Assembly: GCA_002429385.1 (NCBI GenBank)
Contig: DIZL01000030.1
Span: 1 to 15,782, forward strand
From: Prolixibacteraceae bacterium UBA6029
GTDB taxonomy: Bacteria > Bacteroidota > Bacteroidia > Bacteroidales > Prolixibacteraceae
DNA: 15,782 nt
Direction: 5' to 3'
The stretch's first letter is position 1, and every line of letters starts with the position of its first letter. Below are positions 7,280 through 15,662 of the stretch, piece after piece. A model generated the notes under the pieces. That model was not told the origin of the DNA. It did no database searches and saw only the letters and a list, made by a program, of their open reading frames with translations. Made by a program: the position numbers and the translations under genes.

Positions 7280-7870
7280 TTACTTATTTTTTCTTTTATG
7301 CAACCACTGCTGAGCTTTATAGCATAAATATGCAGAACCAGCCCCGGTTACTGCACCCATTAACACATCACTAGGGTAATGAACGCCCAAATCCATACGG
7401 GAATACCCAACAGCACTAGCCCAAGCATATGCCGGAACAATAACATACCATTTTGGATAAGCGAGAGTAACCGATGTTGCCAGTGAAAATGCATCGGAAG
7501 TGTGCCCTGAAGGAAAAGAATAGCCTCCTCCGCTTGTTTCTTTTTGTATATCGGGATAGGAATTAAATGGCCTCTCACGTTTAACGGTGTTTTTTAAAAT
7601 AGTAGCAATAACAGACGCTGTGATAACAGTTGCCCCAATGCATAAGGCTTTATCTTTCATGTCTTTATCTTTATTGATAATACCAATGCCATATAAAATA
7701 ACTGGAGTCCCAAAGGCAAATGGGGTGGCAGTATTGGTTATTGTTCGAAATGTTCCATCAAGATGAGTATTTCGGTGAAGGTTAATATCTCTCAAAAGTC
7801 GGATGTCAAGATTCTGTGAATAGCCCGAAATTAAAGGGAAAAAGAATAGTAGGAAAAGAAATTTCTTCAT
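7280..7870 (-). CDS. PAP2 superfamily phosphatase
   Basis: This 196-residue membrane-associated phosphatase has all three PAP2 motifs: KX6RP at 93-101 (K93, R100, P101), PSGH at 120-123, and SRX5HX3D at 157-168 (R158, H164, D168). H164 is the expected nucleophile and H123 the general acid. An N-terminal hydrophobic stretch ending at YSQ (residue 19) looks like a Sec signal peptide. Hydrophobic segments at about 51-65, 77-92, 142-156 and 169-186 place the active site on the periplasmic side. Such enzymes dephosphorylate undecaprenyl pyrophosphate, phosphatidate or related lipids; the sequence does not discriminate. It precedes the MFS gene on the same strand. Confidence 0.92.
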   Translation of the reverse strand: MKKFLFLLFFFPLISGYSQNLDIRLLRDINLHRNTHLDGTFRTITNTATPFAFGTPVILYGIGIINKDKDMKDKALCIGATVITASVIATILKNTVKRERPFNSYPDIQKETSGGGYSFPSGHTSDAFSLATSVTLAYPKWYVIVPAYAWASAVGYSRMDLGVHYPSDVLMGAVTGAGSAYLCYKAQQWLHKRKNK

Positions 7871-8076
7871 GATGAGTTTTTATTAAAGAATTAAGGTGTA
7901 AAGATTGAATAAATCTGATGATTCGGCAAAGGAAAATGAATACATTATGCTCATAGGAAAAATTTTGCATTAAAAGGAACTAATAACGTGTTTCAGTGCC
8001 TGTTTGTTGCAATTTGATACTAATTTTATCGCTTTATCAATTAACAGAATCTTTACAACATTTTCTAATCTGTTCT

Positions 8077-10821
8077 ATGCATTTCCAATTTATATTCATA
8101 GCCCTGATCGGATTGATCTTCAATGTTGAGTCCCTGATGGCCCAACAACAGCATAAGAAGACTGTGCCGGGAAGTATAATCAGACAGCGTATTTCAATCG
8201 ATGAAGGTTGGAGCTTCTACAAATATGACTCAAGTTCTAAGGCTGACAACCTGATTTACGATGTTCGTCCTGAGGTAACCGATAATACTGACAACAAGGT
8301 AGCTGACTCCAAACCCACAGAAGCAGTTAAAGTTGAAACCACCCAGGAAGTGCTTAAGCCGTGGATTTTGCCTACAGGTAACAACTTCATAAAAGACCCT
8401 TCAAAACGGCATATGCGTCCCGAAGGCGATCCGGGGACTCATTTCCCCTTTGTTCAGGGCAAATTCGACGATCGTTTGTGGAAAAAGGTGGATTTACCAC
8501 ACGACTGGGCAATCAAGGGTCCTTTTCAGAAAGGTGAAAATACCGAAGTAGGCGGAGGAATGGGAAGACTTCCAAGTAACGGTGTAGCATGGTATCGGAA
8601 GAAACTAGACATTCCTGCCTCTGATGCCGGTAAGTCTGTCTTTCTGGATGTCGATGGAGCAATGTCTTATGCCATGGTCTGGCTGAACGGTCACCCTGTA
8701 GGAGGCTGGCCTTATGGATATAACTCGTGGAGGTTGGATCTTACTCCCTATCTGGTGCCGGGAGGTGAAAATCAACTGGCCATCCGTCTGGATAATCCAA
8801 ACAATTCAGCACGCTGGTATCCCGGAGGAGGAATCTACCGCCATGTATGGCTGATCAAGACCAATCCAGTCCATGTTGCCCAATATGGTACCTGCATTGC
8901 TACAAAAGATATTTCCAAGACCTCGGCAACAATCGACCTGGCAGTTACGATCGACAATAATGCCACGACTGACGCAGCGGTTAAGGTAATCACACATATT
9001 TATGCATTGGACGCTAAATCTGAACCAACAGGTGATGCGGTTGCCAGTTTCTCAACCTTGAATTCAAAAGTAATTGCAGGACAAAGTGCTAAAGTTGAAG
9101 GTTCGGTTATCCTTCAGAATCCTAAACTATGGGGACCGCCTCCAACACAGCAACCCAACCTTTACCTTGCAATAACAACCTTGTCGAAGAATGGCAAACC
9201 TATCGATACTTACGAAACAAGATTCGGAATCCGTTCACTTGAATTTAATCCTGATAGAGGGATCTTCGTTAACGGGGAACATATTCAGATAAAGGGAGTC
9301 AACCAGCACCATGACCTGGGTGCTTTGGGCTCGGCATTTAATACCCGTGCTGCCGAACGTCAGCTGGAAGTATTGCGTGAGATGGGCTGCAACGCCATTC
9401 GTATGTCACACAATCCCCCGGCACCAGAGTTGCTCGAATTAACCGACAGGATGGGCTTTCTGGTGATTGATGAGATCTTTGATTCCTGGGAGCGGAAGAA
9501 AACACCGCATGATTTCCATCTGATCTTTCCAGACTGGCAGGAGCCTGATACACGGGCATTTGTCCGAAGGGATATGAACTGTCCTTCAGTTATGATGTGG
9601 AGCTTTGGCAATGAGGTAGGCGAGCAATATACAGGAGAAGAAGGAGCTGCTATAGGTAAAAAGTTATATGACATTATTAAGGAGGAGGATCCAACGCGAC
9701 CAACAACCTGTGCCATGAACTATGCAAAACCCGATATGGCTTTACCGAAAGTTCCCGATGTCATTGGATTGAATTATCAGGGAGAAGGGATTCGTCAAAC
9801 CCCTGAATTTGAAGGGACCGATCGTATACGTACGATTCCCCAATATGATGCCTTCCATTCTAAATTTCCCCATAAAGTAATTCTTAGTACTGAAACAGCT
9901 TCTGCATTCAGTAGCCGGGGTATCTACCTGTTCCCCGTTTCAAAAGAGATAAGCTCATCTGTGAGGGATGGAAGAGGTGGCGATTCGAAGATTTGCCAGG
10001 TTAGCTCCTACGAATTGTATGCCGTTGACTTTGGCTCCAGTGCCGACAAGGTCTTTGCCTCTCTTGACAAACATCCTTTTGTAGCCGGTGAATTTGTCTG
10101 GAACGGATGGGATTACCTTGGTGAGCCTACACCTTACTACTCATCTCGAAGCTCCTATTCAGGCATTATCGACCTGGCCGGTTTTAAGAAAGACCGGTTC
10201 TACCTGTACCAATCACACTGGCTTCCTGATTTGCCCATGGCACATATTCTGCCTCACTGGAACTGGCCCGAACGTGTGGGACAAGTCACCCCGGTACATG
10301 TGTTCACTTCAGGCGATGAGGCTGAACTCTTCCTTAACGGAAAATCACTGGGCAGGAAGAAAAAGCAGCCCTATGAGTACCGTCTGCGTTGGGACAGTGT
10401 GAACTATGAACCGGGTGAGCTGAAGGTAGTGGCCTACAAAAACGGTAAGAAATGGGCAGAGAATCAAGTAAAGACTACGGGCAATCCAATGAAGCTTGAG
10501 GCATCAGCAGACCATGTATCCATTAAAGCAGACGGAAAAGACCTTTCTTTCATTACGGTGCAAATAACTGATAAGGATGGGCTCATGGTACCACGTTCGA
10601 ATAATCTGATCGCCTTCAGTATTGAGGGCCCCGGTGAAATTGTGGCGACAGATAACGGAGACCCCTCGAACCTGGTGACTTTTGCTTCCAAAGAGCGTGA
10701 AGCTTTTAATGGGCTGGTGCTGGTGATCGTTCGTTCAAGAAATGGAGAAAAGGGAACAATTACAGTGACCGCAAAATCAGCTGATCTTGAAGAGAGTAAA
10801 GTGAAAATTCAATGCAAGTAA
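8077..10821 (+). CDS. Glycoside hydrolase family 2 (beta-galactosidase-like)
   Basis: The frame is open from a GTG at 7996, but ATG 8077 is preferred because it directly begins a Sec signal peptide (22 residues, ending SLMA-QQQ). That gives 914 residues. Order of parts: a polar, charged insert at about residues 50-110; the GH2 sugar-binding jelly roll (LPHDW to NSARWYPGGGIYR, to about 260); an Ig-like sandwich to about 385; the TIM barrel with acid/base E513 in SFGNE and nucleophile E606 in STETAS; then a DUF4982-like domain (HVFTSGDEAELFLNGKSLG) and a C-terminal Ig-like/GH2 C-terminal domain. GH2 enzymes of this build are mostly beta-galactosidases. The adjacent endo-glycanases suggest removal of galactosyl side chains from hemicellulose fragments. 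There is no T9SS domain, so the periplasm or inner face of the outer membrane is likely. Confidence 0.93.
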   Translation: MHFQFIFIALIGLIFNVESLMAQQQHKKTVPGSIIRQRISIDEGWSFYKYDSSSKADNLIYDVRPEVTDNTDNKVADSKPTEAVKVETTQEVLKPWILPTGNNFIKDPSKRHMRPEGDPGTHFPFVQGKFDDRLWKKVDLPHDWAIKGPFQKGENTEVGGGMGRLPSNGVAWYRKKLDIPASDAGKSVFLDVDGAMSYAMVWLNGHPVGGWPYGYNSWRLDLTPYLVPGGENQLAIRLDNPNNSARWYPGGGIYRHVWLIKTNPVHVAQYGTCIATKDISKTSATIDLAVTIDNNATTDAAVKVITHIYALDAKSEPTGDAVASFSTLNSKVIAGQSAKVEGSVILQNPKLWGPPPTQQPNLYLAITTLSKNGKPIDTYETRFGIRSLEFNPDRGIFVNGEHIQIKGVNQHHDLGALGSAFNTRAAERQLEVLREMGCNAIRMSHNPPAPELLELTDRMGFLVIDEIFDSWERKKTPHDFHLIFPDWQEPDTRAFVRRDMNCPSVMMWSFGNEVGEQYTGEEGAAIGKKLYDIIKEEDPTRPTTCAMNYAKPDMALPKVPDVIGLNYQGEGIRQTPEFEGTDRIRTIPQYDAFHSKFPHKVILSTETASAFSSRGIYLFPVSKEISSSVRDGRGGDSKICQVSSYELYAVDFGSSADKVFASLDKHPFVAGEFVWNGWDYLGEPTPYYSSRSSYSGIIDLAGFKKDRFYLYQSHWLPDLPMAHILPHWNWPERVGQVTPVHVFTSGDEAELFLNGKSLGRKKKQPYEYRLRWDSVNYEPGELKVVAYKNGKKWAENQVKTTGNPMKLEASADHVSIKADGKDLSFITVQITDKDGLMVPRSNNLIAFSIEGPGEIVATDNGDPSNLVTFASKEREAFNGLVLVIVRSRNGEKGTITVTAKSADLEESKVKIQCK

Positions 10822-10850
10822 TAGATATTAAATCCGATAAACTAATATAA

Positions 10851-12062
10851 ATGAAGACTTTGAAATCCTTTGTTATGAATAAACGAATCCTTTCATTACT
10901 TGTATTCCTGTCTGTAATGGGTAGTATTCAGGCACAAACCCTTGATAGCATTCCTCCGGATACGGCAGGTATTCGCACCTTGACATCGGCTGAATTATCC
11001 AAAGAAATGGGATGTGGATGGAATGTCGGTAATTCCTTGGACGCAATAGGCGGAGAAACAGCGTGGGGAAATCCAATGATTACCAAAAGGCTTATTGATT
11101 CGGTAAAAGCAGCCGGGTTCAAGGTGGTCCGTATTCCCGTTGCATGGAGCAAGTTCACCAATCCAACCACTTTTACTATCGATACCATCTTTATGAAACG
11201 GGTAGAAGCAGTGGTCAACTATGTTGTGGAAAATGGAATGTATGCGATGCTAAATATACACTGGGATGGCGGATGGATACAACCAACCTATGCCAAACAG
11301 GATTACGTGAACAATCGTCTGGCTGCGATGTGGAAGCAGATTGCCATACACTTCCGTAATTATGACGACCATCTGATATTAGCGGGTACCAACGAGGTAA
11401 TGGTGAATAACGATTACGGCACTCCCAGAGAAGAGTATTATACCGTTCAGAATAGTTTTAACCAGACTTTTGTCAGAACAGTGCGCTCGACAGGTGGACG
11501 TAATTATTATCGTTATTTAGCGGTGCAGGGGTTTAATACCAACATCAACCATACCTTTAACTATTTTAAAATGCCCCTTGATGTTGTGCCAAAGAAGCTA
11601 TTTGTTGAAGTGCATTATTACGATCCTTACAACTTTACTTTAAATGGCAACAGTGCAATCACCCAATGGGGTAAATATGCTGATAAACCTGCGAATACAG
11701 AGACATGGGCCAATGAGTCGTTTGCTGATGGACAGTTTCAAAAGATGAAAGACAAGTTTGTTGCGAATGGGTATGGTGTTATTGTGGGAGAATATGGGGC
11801 AATGGCCCGACTTAACCTGGGAAGTAGTGACCTGAACACATCCTATGCCGGATTCAGAAGATATTACATTCAATATATAACCCAATCAATGATAAAGCAC
11901 GGCTTGGTACCAGTGTATTGGGATAATGGAGGTACAGGAAACAAAAGTATGGGTATTTTTAACCGTAAGACAGGTGAAGTTGTATACCCTGAACTAGTTA
12001 AGGCAATTGTCAATACAACCGATTCCATTAAAGCCGTTAAAACTGTTACCGGTCAAAACTAA
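10851..12062 (+). CDS. Glycoside hydrolase family 5 endoglycanase
   Basis: This 403-residue secreted endo-beta-glycanase starts 29 bases after the GH2 stop. An internal ATG at 10875 (residue 9) would give a neater signal peptide (MNKR plus a hydrophobic core, cleavage at IQAQ) and could be the true start. The barrel begins with GWNVGNSLDAIGGETAWGNP and VRIPVAW, the pattern I associate with subfamily GH5_4, which includes xyloglucanases, mixed-linkage glucanases and cellulases. The acid/base is E182 in GTNE and the nucleophile E314 in VGEYG; HYYDP at 255-259 supplies another active-site histidine. It is essentially a single catalytic domain with no carbohydrate-binding, BACON or T9SS domain. 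The family is firm and the subfamily likely; the substrate is inferred from the cluster. Confidence 0.93.
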   Translation: MKTLKSFVMNKRILSLLVFLSVMGSIQAQTLDSIPPDTAGIRTLTSAELSKEMGCGWNVGNSLDAIGGETAWGNPMITKRLIDSVKAAGFKVVRIPVAWSKFTNPTTFTIDTIFMKRVEAVVNYVVENGMYAMLNIHWDGGWIQPTYAKQDYVNNRLAAMWKQIAIHFRNYDDHLILAGTNEVMVNNDYGTPREEYYTVQNSFNQTFVRTVRSTGGRNYYRYLAVQGFNTNINHTFNYFKMPLDVVPKKLFVEVHYYDPYNFTLNGNSAITQWGKYADKPANTETWANESFADGQFQKMKDKFVANGYGVIVGEYGAMARLNLGSSDLNTSYAGFRRYYIQYITQSMIKHGLVPVYWDNGGTGNKSMGIFNRKTGEVVYPELVKAIVNTTDSIKAVKTVTGQN

Positions 12063-12117
12063 AAGTAATCATTGGAGGAACTATTAACCTCTTATTAAAT
12101 TGATAAAAGTGAAACTT

Positions 12118-13269
12118 ATGAAGATACAACAAAGGCATATAAGAATGTTCATATTATTTGGATTGCTCTCCCTTACCTCAAACGTTTTCTCGCAGGATCC
12201 GAATTTCTACATTTACCTATGTTTTGGACAATCAAACATGGAGGGGAATCAAGGAACAATTGAAACGCAGGACATGACGGTGGATAGTCGTTTTCAGGTC
12301 ATGGAAGCTGTGGATTGTTCAAATCTGGGAAGAAAGAAAGGTATCTGGTATACTGCTGCACCTCCTTTGTGCCGATGTTATTCGGGTCTTACCCCTGCCG
12401 ACTATTTTGGACGAACAATGATTGCTAATCTTCCAGCCAATGTCAGAGTGGGTGTGGTCAATGTTTCAGTGGCAGGTTGCAAAATTGAACTGTTTGACAG
12501 AGACAATTATAAGACCTATGTTTCAACGATCACGGAGGATTGGTTGAAGACCATCATCAACGGATATGGAGGAAATCCCTATGCTTATCTTATCGAGATC
12601 GCAAAATTGGCTCAAAAAGATGGAGTCATCAAAGGAATTCTGTTACATCAGGGAGAGTCGAATACTGGTGATAGCCAATGGCCTACAAAAGTAAAGGGTA
12701 TTTACAACAACTTGATTACTGACTTAGGTCTTGACCCAACGAAAGTGCCTCTGCTCGCGGGTGAAGTCGTGAATGCTGATCAGGGAGGCGCTTGCGCAAG
12801 TATGAATACAATCATTGCTACTCTGCCCAAAACACTTCCCAATTCATACGTGATATCTTCAAGCAAGTGCACCGATGGGGCCGACAATCTGCATTTCAAT
12901 GCGGCTGGTTACCGTGAATTTGGAACACGATATGCCACTAAAATGCTTTCATTAATGGGTATTGTACCAACCGCTGTTCAGGAAGCCAATTTGCCGGGAA
13001 TTGATGGCTACCGGTTAGGACAGAATTATCCGAATCCTTTTAACGGAAAAACATACATTTCATTTGAGATTCCAAATAGCACCTATGTTTCTCTGAAAGT
13101 GTACAATATACTTGGTACTGAAATCAGTGAATTGGCAGGAAAAGAATTCGCCACAGGTATGCATACAATAGAATTTGATTCAAAAAGCCTGTCCAAAGGA
13201 ATATATATCTATACGATTAAGGCTGATAAATTCTCGGCAAGCAAGAAAATGACCATGCAAGGCGAATAG
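12118..13269 (+). CDS. SGNH-type carbohydrate acetylesterase with T9SS sorting domain
   Basis: The frame opens at a TTG at 12100, but ATG 12118 starts a clear signal peptide (ending VFSQ), giving 383 residues. The catalytic domain is of the sialate O-acetylesterase/acetylxylan esterase type. The nucleophile serine lies in FGQSNMEG (S39), the oxyanion block is HQGESN (177-182) and the acid-base pair is D256/H259 in DNLH. This is the arrangement of CE6-like acetylxylan esterases. Residues from about 299 (YRLGQNYPNPFNG) to the end form a type IX secretion C-terminal domain with the usual LGTEISELA and SKGIYIYTI strands, so the enzyme should be exported and surface-attached or released. It follows GH5 by 55 bases and precedes a GH10 xylanase, which supports deacetylation of xylan. 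Substrate remains an inference. Confidence 0.88.
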   Translation: MKIQQRHIRMFILFGLLSLTSNVFSQDPNFYIYLCFGQSNMEGNQGTIETQDMTVDSRFQVMEAVDCSNLGRKKGIWYTAAPPLCRCYSGLTPADYFGRTMIANLPANVRVGVVNVSVAGCKIELFDRDNYKTYVSTITEDWLKTIINGYGGNPYAYLIEIAKLAQKDGVIKGILLHQGESNTGDSQWPTKVKGIYNNLITDLGLDPTKVPLLAGEVVNADQGGACASMNTIIATLPKTLPNSYVISSSKCTDGADNLHFNAAGYREFGTRYATKMLSLMGIVPTAVQEANLPGIDGYRLGQNYPNPFNGKTYISFEIPNSTYVSLKVYNILGTEISELAGKEFATGMHTIEFDSKSLSKGIYIYTIKADKFSASKKMTMQGE

Positions 13270-13328
13270 CTGACTACACTGGAAATATTTTTAATCAGTT
13301 GTCACACCCGTTTCAGAAAATCATGTTG

Positions 13329-13336
13329 TATATTTG
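13329..13336 (+). promoter_or_regulatory. Possible -7 box ahead of the GH10 gene
   Basis: TATATTTG fits the TAnnTTTG -7 element, within the 214-base gap before the GH10 gene. No clear -33 TTTG is present at the right distance, and it would give a leader of about 140 bases. Weak evidence that the xylanase has its own promoter. Confidence 0.25.
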
Positions 13337-13483
13337 AAATTTATTGGATCGGTAACCAATAAGCTCTTTCAGCTTAAATGGATCAGTTTCAGCAATACCT
13401 TTATCTTGATGGCTTTAAAGATTAACAGAGAAACAGTCGCTGCTGTCTCGAAGCCTATGTTTGAATTATACTTTTATTTTACG

Positions 13484-15010
13484 ATGGAACACAAAAAATT
13501 ACTTTTAATATTCTTTGTATTGGCCAGTCTGGCCTCATTTGGACAGATTTTACCAGTAAAACCCATTGCTGCGGGAAAATCAACATTCCTTGGTTGTGCG
13601 TATAGTTCTGCCCAGGCACTGAATTTTCAGAATTACTGGAATCAAAGTACCCCTGAAAATGGCGGTAAGTGGGGCAGTGTCGAAGGTACAAGAGGGGTGA
13701 TGAACTGGGCGGATATGGATGCGACCTATAACCAGGCCAAAAAATATGGTATCCTGATAAAAGAACATACCTTGATATGGGGGTCACAACAACCTTCCTG
13801 GATTGGACAACTGGATACAGCATCACAACGAAAGGAGATCGACCAGTGGTTTTCGCTGCTTGCTGCACGGTATCAGAATATTGATTACATTGATGTGGTG
13901 AACGAACCGCTTCATAATGCACCCAACGGAATGTTACCCTGGGGCGCCACCGTCAAAAATGTGGATTATGCAAAAGCCTTGGGTGGCGCCGGAAAAACAG
14001 GATGGGACTGGATCCTCACCTCGTTCCGTATGGCGCGCAAATATTTCCCCAAATCGAAACTGATCATGAATGAATACAATGTGATCAACAGTTCTCAGAC
14101 TACCCAGGATTATATAAAGATAATAAAGCTTCTTAAGGCCGATAGTTTAATTGATGGCATTGGTGAGCAGGCTCATGCTTTTACAACTTATGGAACTGAT
14201 GCCACCATACTAAAGGCCAATCTTGATGCCCTGGCAACAACAGGAGTGCCCATTTATTTAACCGAGATGGATATTGACGGATCGACCGACCTTATCCAGT
14301 TAACTGAAATGAGGAGAGTTTTTCCGGTTTTCTGGAAACATCCTTCAGTAAAGGGAATAACTTTTTGGGGATTCAGGGTTGGCTTGTGGCGAAACGATCA
14401 GAAAGCCTACCTGATTAACACGATTGGAGCCGAACGGCCTGCATTGAAATGGCTGAGAGCCTATGTAAACGACACACTCGTAAACACACAATCCATTACA
14501 GTCGCTGCCAGTGACAGCAGTACCATCATCACAACAAAAGGGGCCTCTTTAAACATGGTAGCAAAGGTGTTGCCGGTCAATACTACCATACCCAATGTGA
14601 CCTGGAGCGTGACACCAACCACTTTGGCTACAATTGATCAGAACGGAAAACTGACTGCTCTGGCTGACGGAAAAGTAACAGTAACTGCTCTGGCCTGGGA
14701 CGGAACAGGGAAAAAAGGTACAACGGTGATCACCCTTTCGTACCAGACTACAGGCATATCTGAACGATCAGTTGCAGACAAGATAGCGGTATATCCCAAT
14801 CCTACGGTAAACGGGAATTTCACCATCGATGGGATTGAATCTATTACGCAAATTGAAATGGTTAATCTGCTGGGTAAAAAGGTGATGGCCTTTACGAATC
14901 TCAACCAATCTTCCTTACAAATTCAGGTGAATGTTCCCAAAGGAATCTATGTACTAAATCTGTTCGACGGCAATCAGTTCTATTACAAAAAGATCATGAT
15001 TGGTAATTAA
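13484..15010 (+). CDS. GH10 endo-beta-1,4-xylanase with Ig-like and T9SS sorting domains
   Basis: A TTG at 13334 begins the longest frame, but ATG 13484 immediately precedes a signal peptide (MEHKK, hydrophobic core, cleavage near SFGQ), giving 508 residues. The GH10 barrel spans about 25-330, with STPENGGKW, HTLIWGSQQPSW, acid/base E141 in DVVNEPLH and nucleophile E261 in IYLTEMDID. A bacterial Ig-like group 2 (BIG2) domain follows at about 336-420 (WSVTPTTLATIDQNGKLTA). The end (from about 430, IAVYPNPTVNG, to KIMIGN) is a T9SS C-terminal sorting domain, so the enzyme acts outside the cell. Family members cut the xylan backbone. It is the last gene of the hemicellulose set. Confidence 0.95.
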   Translation: MEHKKLLLIFFVLASLASFGQILPVKPIAAGKSTFLGCAYSSAQALNFQNYWNQSTPENGGKWGSVEGTRGVMNWADMDATYNQAKKYGILIKEHTLIWGSQQPSWIGQLDTASQRKEIDQWFSLLAARYQNIDYIDVVNEPLHNAPNGMLPWGATVKNVDYAKALGGAGKTGWDWILTSFRMARKYFPKSKLIMNEYNVINSSQTTQDYIKIIKLLKADSLIDGIGEQAHAFTTYGTDATILKANLDALATTGVPIYLTEMDIDGSTDLIQLTEMRRVFPVFWKHPSVKGITFWGFRVGLWRNDQKAYLINTIGAERPALKWLRAYVNDTLVNTQSITVAASDSSTIITTKGASLNMVAKVLPVNTTIPNVTWSVTPTTLATIDQNGKLTALADGKVTVTALAWDGTGKKGTTVITLSYQTTGISERSVADKIAVYPNPTVNGNFTIDGIESITQIEMVNLLGKKVMAFTNLNQSSLQIQVNVPKGIYVLNLFDGNQFYYKKIMIGN

Positions 15011-15116
15011 CAGAAGATAATCCTTGATTTTAACAACTTACGCTCTCGTTTGCAGAACTATACGACTGCTATTTCCTGCTTATCCCGTTGTGAAGTATTG
15101 TTAGGTGTTTATTACA

Positions 15117-15281
15117 TCTGTCATACCTCTGTCATACCTCTGTCTTAACAAATCCGAATCAAATTCGTAACAAATACGTAACAAATTCGTAGCAGTTCGA
15201 ATTTGTTACGTATTTGTTACGAATTTGATTCGAATTTGTTTCGAATTTGTTAAGACAGAGGTATGATAGAGGTATGACAGA
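15117..15281. repeat. Long near-perfect hairpin made of fifteen 11-nt units
   Basis: Positions 15198-15232 pair without interruption with 15189-15155 (35 bp) around the 8-nt loop 15190-15197. After an 11-nt bulge (15233-15243) and one A-C mismatch, 15245-15281 pair with 15153-15117 (37 bp, one G-T wobble). The whole element divides exactly into 11-nt units. Left side: TCTGTCATACC twice, TCTGTCTTAAC, AAATCCGAATC, AAATTCGTAAC, AAATACGTAAC, AAATTCGTAGC. Right side: eight complementary-type units such as GTTACGAATTT and GGTATGACAGA. The bulge is one extra unit. No open frame or tRNA/rRNA-like feature explains it. Confidence 0.93.
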
Positions 15282-15351
15282 GAATAGACTCATTCATATC
15301 GGGAAAGGCAGGAGATAGGGTCGATGAAGTGGAAAGAATCTATCAATTTTG

Positions 15352-15359
15352 TATATTTG
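15352..15359 (+). promoter_or_regulatory. Possible -7 box of the antitoxin-like gene
   Basis: TATATTTG, a TAnnTTTG match, ends 16 bases before the ATG at 15376. No -33 TTTG is seen at 19-21 bases. The longest open frame would start within this region, which favours the ATG. Confidence 0.35.
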
Positions 15360-15375
15360 TGGAAATGATTTGATC

Positions 15376-15609
15376 ATGAGAACTACACATCTTAAAAACA
15401 GCATTATCAATAAAGTACTTCATACTGACGATGTACATTTGCTTGATTATCTTAATCAGATTTTAAGTGAGGGGAATGCAAGCGAAATTTATCAACTTTC
15501 AGATTTTGAGAAGTCTATCATTGCAGAAAGTAAATCAGATTATATGGCAGGAAGAATAAATTCAAATGAGGTGGTCTTTTCACAAAATGAGGAATGGCTA
15601 AATGAGTAA
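15376..15609 (+). CDS. Small antitoxin-like protein, no intact toxin partner
   Basis: From ATG 15376 this is a 77-residue acidic protein. The N-terminal half (TTHLKNSIINKVLHTDDVHLL) is helical; the C-terminal part resembles short addiction-module antitoxins that precede RelE/ParE-type toxins, with an I-x-E-S-x-x-D-Y-x-A-G-x-I pattern and a terminal EEWLNE. Its stop overlaps a second ATG at 15602 (the usual antitoxin-toxin junction), but that frame stops after six codons, and no toxin frame is present in the rest of the window. It is AT-rich compared with the glycosidase genes. Reality as a gene is likely; the antitoxin role rests on pattern memory only. Confidence 0.6.
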   Translation: MRTTHLKNSIINKVLHTDDVHLLDYLNQILSEGNASEIYQLSDFEKSIIAESKSDYMAGRINSNEVVFSQNEEWLNE

Positions 15610-15662
15610 TTCCTTAATCTAAGTTCCGGGAATAAAATAATGTCGCATTGCCAATATTGTGT

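Larger units (their letters stand above)
15011..15375. other. 365-bp non-coding stretch containing the large hairpin
   Basis: After the GH10 stop there is no gene until ATG 15376. The centre is occupied by the 165-nt inverted, 11-nt-periodic array at 15117-15281. The remaining bases show no recognisable terminator, RNA gene or open frame of note. Confidence 0.7.

Noticed and set aside
7996..8076. 27-residue extension of GH2 from a GTG start
   Set aside because: The extension puts a second hydrophobic, cysteine-rich stretch before the normal signal peptide; ATG 8077 gives a standard 22-residue signal.
13334..13483. 50-residue extension of the GH10 enzyme, with a TTG start
   Set aside because: It would bury the obvious signal peptide starting at ATG 13484 inside the protein; the extra residues look like untranslated leader.
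15117..15281. CRISPR array or rho-independent terminator
   Set aside because: There are repeats but no spacers of unrelated sequence, and the strict 11-nt period is far below CRISPR unit length. The stem is AT-rich, very long and lacks a following T-run, so it is not a typical terminator.
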